Assembly (NCBI GenBank): GCA_023213395.1
Contig: CM041465.1
Coordinates: 248,069,741-248,133,740 of the forward strand
Direction of reading: 5' to 3'
Source of the DNA: Cycas panzhihuaensis
Taxonomy: Eukaryota; Cycadophyta
Length of the DNA stretch: 64,000 nt
Below, piece after piece: positions 60,768 through 64,000 of the stretch. A model generated the notes under the pieces. It searched no databases. It worked only from the letters and a program-made list of their open reading frames with translations, and was not told the DNA's origin. The first letter of the stretch is position 1. The number at the start of each line of letters is the position of its first letter. A program made the position numbers and the translations under genes.

Positions 60768-61730
60768 ATAGCTGATTTAAATATGCTCAATGCATGCGCA
60801 ATCAAGTTGACAAGACATGAGAATTATCAAGATTGGAAGAGGCAAACACAAAACCTCTTAAAGATGAATGAACTTTTGGGCTATGTTTCTGGCAGATTTC
60901 CTGTACCTGAACCTATGGAAGTTGATGGTGTAATTGTTGATCTTGATATTGATTATGTTGCTTCTTGGGAAGCCAAGGATGAAATAGCCTTAACATTTTT
61001 GCATATGGTTATTGATATAAATGTTGATCAAAATATTGCAAATGCTAAAACTTCTAAATAAGCTTGGGACATTTTGTCCTCCTTGTATGAAAGACGAGAT
61101 GAAGCTCACATTTTGTTGGTCAAAGCAAAGCTTTATTCAATAAAGTATGTAAAGCCTATGTCGGCATTTCTTGCTTCCATTAAAAAAATTTGTAATGAAT
61201 TGAATGCTTTAGGCAAACCTGCTTCAAGGGATGAACTTGTCACCACCACTATTCGAGCTTTGCCTAAAGATTTCAATGGCTTTATTTCATCTATCACTCG
61301 AGATGGCTCTCTTTCTACAATGACCTTCAATCAACTAGAGAGTTTGTTACTACAAGAGGAACAAATTTATGATAAAAAAAATGATACTGGTGCATCTACT
61401 TTTGGAGCTTTCATACCCAAGTTGAAGCCCAAACAAACTCCCAAACCTTCACTAATAAAACAGTTTGGGAATATGAACATTGGCATTTCAAAAGCCAATG
61501 GTATTTGTCATTATTGTGGCAAGGTTGGCTACATTGCTCCTGATTGTGGAAAGAAGAAAGTGGATCGTCAGCAATTCCAACAACAACAACGGTTTCAACA
61601 ACAACAACAATAATATCCCCCTCGACCAAATCGAGGTGCATATCGAGGAGGTCAAAGAGGAAGGGGAGGTTTTAGAGGTGGCAATCAACGCCACACAAAT
61701 CAGTTTGCAGAAGAGGATAAGCTACTTTGT
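60768..61730 (+). pseudogene. gag of element C
   Basis: The ancestral start codon is ATA at 60,768 (ATG in A); the first ATG is 60,783. The frame reads HENYQDWKRQTQNLLKMNEL, a stop at 61,060, then SSLYERRDEAHILLVKAKLY, PKDFNGFISSITRDGSL and FNQLESLLLQEEQIY. The knuckle at 61,506-61,547 is CHYCGKVGYIAPDC; the zinc His is Tyr (TAC at 61,530). A Gln-rich segment ends at a TAA near 61,611. Further downstream come RGGQRG and RGGNQR. It is nearly continuous, with only a few transition-type stops. Confidence 0.9.
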
Positions 61731-61744
61731 GCTTATCACACTTA

Positions 61745-63060
61745 AGATATTGATCAAACTTCGATCATCGATTCGAGGGTATCGCGACATATAACTGGAA
61801 GTGAAGAACTTCTTCAAGACATCAAAGAAGGAAATGGTAAATCAATAACTTTTGGCAACAATAAATCAGTGGAGATCTCTGGTATAGGCAAAGTTGCCTC
61901 ATTTCATTCTTCTTCAAATCCTTCTTTAACATTTCTCAATGGTGATGCCTACTACATTCCTTCCATGGAGAAGAACTTACTATCCGTTAGCCAATTGGAC
62001 AAGCAACAGATGAGCATTTTGTTTAAAAATGGGAAATGTGTTATCAGTGACAAGCATGATCAGATTGTTGCCATTGGTCATGAAGACCATGGTCTTTATA
62101 AGTTGGATGCAAATAACATAACTTCTGATTCTGTTTACTCTGTCACGTCATCATCAACAAAGATGCAGCTTTGGCATCATCGTCTAGGCCACTTGAGTTT
62201 AGACAATCTCAAGTTGATGGTAAATAAAAACATGGTGTATGGACTTCCGAAGTTATATGGTTCTAAATGCCTTTGTGAAGCTTGTATAATGGGGACACAA
62301 CATAGACTGCCTTTTCCTAAAGGCAAAGCATGGCGTGCATCATATCCTTTGCAGTCGATACATTCTGATTTATGTGGACCTATGTTCACAACATCTTTTG
62401 GAGGCGCACTGTATTATATCTCCTTCATAGATGATTTCTCTCACAAAGTTTGGGTTTACTTCCTCAAATGTAAATCAAGCATTCCAGAAGTTCAAGGAAT
62501 TCAAACTTGAAGTAGAGAATGAATCTGGCTATACAATCAAAATACTAAGGTCAAATAATGGAGGTGAATTCACTTCAAATGAATTCACTCAATTCTGCAA
62601 GGATAATGGCATTCATAGACAACTCACTACTCCTCATACTCCTCAACAAAATGGAGTTTCTAAACGTATGAATAGAACTTTCGCAAACAAAGCCAAAGCC
62701 ATGATGCATGCAAAAGGACTCACACGAGCATATTGGGCAGAAACATTTCACACAGTTGCTTATGTGGCAAATCAGAATCCTACTTTAGCAGTCGCCAATA
62801 TCACACCAGAAGAAACCTAGTCTAGTAAGAAGCCAACCGTCAGTCACTTAAGGACATTTGGATGTACTGCATATATGCACATCCCCGATCAACAAAGATC
62901 AAAATTAGACAAACATAGTCTAAAATGCATCTTTGTAGGCTATGCCATTCATAATAAAGCTTACAAGTTGTATGATCCTATTGGAAAGAAAATGCATCTC
63001 TCAAGAGATGTAATCTTTGCTAAAGAAAAGCCTAAGGAGTTGGAAATTGCATCCTTCCAA
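61745..63060 (+). pseudogene. Protease and integrase of element C
   Basis: Protease reads IIDSRVSRHITGSEELL near 61,767-61,815 (DSGAS usual). From 61,869 a 213-codon open stretch covers the pre-integrase region (YYIPSMEKNLLSVSQLDKQQ), the complete zinc ligands LWHHRLGHLSL and CLCEACIMGTQHR, and the core HSDLCGP and FIDDFSHKVWVYF. A net 2-bp loss near 62,478 shifts the frame. The next catalytic Asp is Asn (RSNNGGEF, GAT to AAT at 62,554). The C-terminal region has PQQNGVSKRMNRTF and GYAIHNKAYKLYDP. TAG at 62,818 interrupts it. Confidence 0.9.
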
Positions 63061-63339
63061 CCTCCTCTTGATAAAGGTAAAAACATTGTTGAGTACTTCA
63101 TTCCCTCTCAATCTTCCACATCATGTACACCATCTGCACCAACTGGACCATCTACATCAGTGGATACTCCTCCACTTGATCCTAGCACATCGTCTTTTGA
63201 TCCATCACTCAGACCAAAAAACATTGAGGTTCAAGTTACTTTGGTTAAAAAGTTGTCAAAATGCTTTACTTCAACTATTCAAGATGGCCAAATTATTGAA
63301 GGAAACTGTTCATCAAAATATAGGCAGCAAACCAATTAT

Positions 63340-64000
63340 GCACTCATGGTTAATGTACTTTGTGTTGATGAGCCCTCTACCTTTGAGGAGGCATCTCAAA
63401 ATGATAATTAGAAAACCGCTATGGATGAAGAAATCCATTCTATTGAAAAGAATGGAACATGGGATTGGTAGAATTGCCTAAGCATAAACAGGAAATCAGT
63501 TGCAAATGGGTCTACAAGACCAAATTCCATTATGTTGGTACACTTAAGCGCCATAAGGCGCGACTTGTTGCAAAAGGGTTCAAACAAAAAGAAGGCATTG
63601 ACTATGAGGAGACTTTTGCACCTGTTGCTAATATGAACACCATCAGACTCATCTTGGCCTTAGCTACTCAATGTAAATGGCCCGCATATCAAATAGACGT
63701 GAAGAGCGCATTTCTCAATGGCGATCTTAAAGAGTAGGTATATTTGGAACAACCTCCTGGTTACAAAGTACAAGGCAATGAGCACTTGGTTTATCGTCTG
63801 AAAAAGGCTATGTATGGCTTAAAACAAGCTCCTCGGGCATGGTACTCCAAAATCGATGATTATTTTTTGAGACATGGTTTTCATCAATCCACATTAGACC
63901 CCAACTTGTACATCAAAATTGAGAAAGACCATGCTATTTTTATTGTCTTGTATGTTGATGATTTAGTAATCACTGGTAATGACACTAAGATGATACACAT
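63340..64000 (+). pseudogene. Reverse transcriptase of element C (partial, runs off window)
   Basis: Motifs are EEASQNDN followed by TAG 63,409, then after a 1-bp loss near 63,466 [51 protein letters not shown] followed by TAG 63,735, LKKAMYGLKQAPRAWY and the intact catalytic VLYVDDLVITGNDTK near 63,948-63,990. RNase H and the 3' LTR lie beyond the window. Confidence 0.9.

Larger units (their letters stand above)
55312..64000 (+). mobile_element. Ty1/copia element C (runs off the window), with J nested inside
   Basis: A third member of the A/B/C family: LTR, primer site, long leader, gag, protease, integrase and the first half of RT. The window ends just after the catalytic YVDD motif. Its leader is split by element J 12 bp after the primer site. 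It has fewer stops than A or B, so it is the youngest-looking copy, though frameshifts exist near 62,478 and 63,466. Confidence 0.92.

Noticed and set aside
61411-61694. Minus-strand frames opposite the gag tail of C
   Set aside because: Antisense of the Gln-rich and Gly-rich gag region; a codon-composition shadow.

Overview
This window looks like intergenic, or very long intronic, DNA of a land plant with a large, AT-rich, repeat-filled genome. Nearly everything recognisable is an LTR retrotransposon. Most are Ty1/copia type, with a few Ty3/gypsy pieces and several non-autonomous elements that carry no polymerase. Coding regions are broken by in-frame stops, frameshifts and changes that read as C:G to T:A transitions, as expected of old, silenced, cytosine-methylated copies. 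The plant call rests on the initiator-Met-type primer sites (TGGTATCAGAGC), plant copia gag and pol motifs, a fragment resembling the plant COG3 gene and plant-type introns. I cannot name the species. The many old, still-paired LTRs would suit a gymnosperm or fern, but that is inference.

Layout. 1-2,400: a very decayed gag-protease region with two zinc knuckles. 2,400-7,332: no readable gene. 7,333-14,567: copia element A, plus strand, most decayed of its family. 14,568-15,641: faint minus-strand coding-like DNA. 15,647-25,566: element H, a 9.9-kb LTR element with a perfect TGTAT target duplication. H holds only a broken gag, an antisense piece of the Golgi-tether gene COG3, a 165-bp TA repeat, and nested element K (20,227-23,265, target duplication ATTTA). 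25,572-29,855: no gene, degenerate repeats. 29,856-37,657: copia element B, same family as A, both LTRs 546 bp. 37,852-43,816: copia element D, minus strand. 43,817-44,810: gag-protease stub E. 44,872-49,818: copia element F, interrupted by a truncated minus-strand gypsy piece I (45,104-47,651) and a long hairpin (47,656-47,823). 52,866-53,684: four in-phase, stop-free exons with canonical splice sites, minus strand, the only stretch that looks like a host gene end. 54,760-55,311: the 3' end of minus-strand copia G. 55,312-64,000: copia element C, third member of the A/B family, running off the window. C is inserted in G, and non-autonomous gypsy-like element J (55,881-58,492, target duplication GACTA) is inserted in C.

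No system of cooperating genes is visible. The retroelements are parts of a life cycle (gag particle, protease, integrase, reverse transcriptase/RNase H) and none is intact. Elements H, K and J kept the cis signals (LTRs, primer site, polypurine tract) without the enzymes and would have depended on others in trans. The A/B/C family shares a leader of about 2.1-2.5 kb between primer site and gag, with a conserved nested hairpin near its start.
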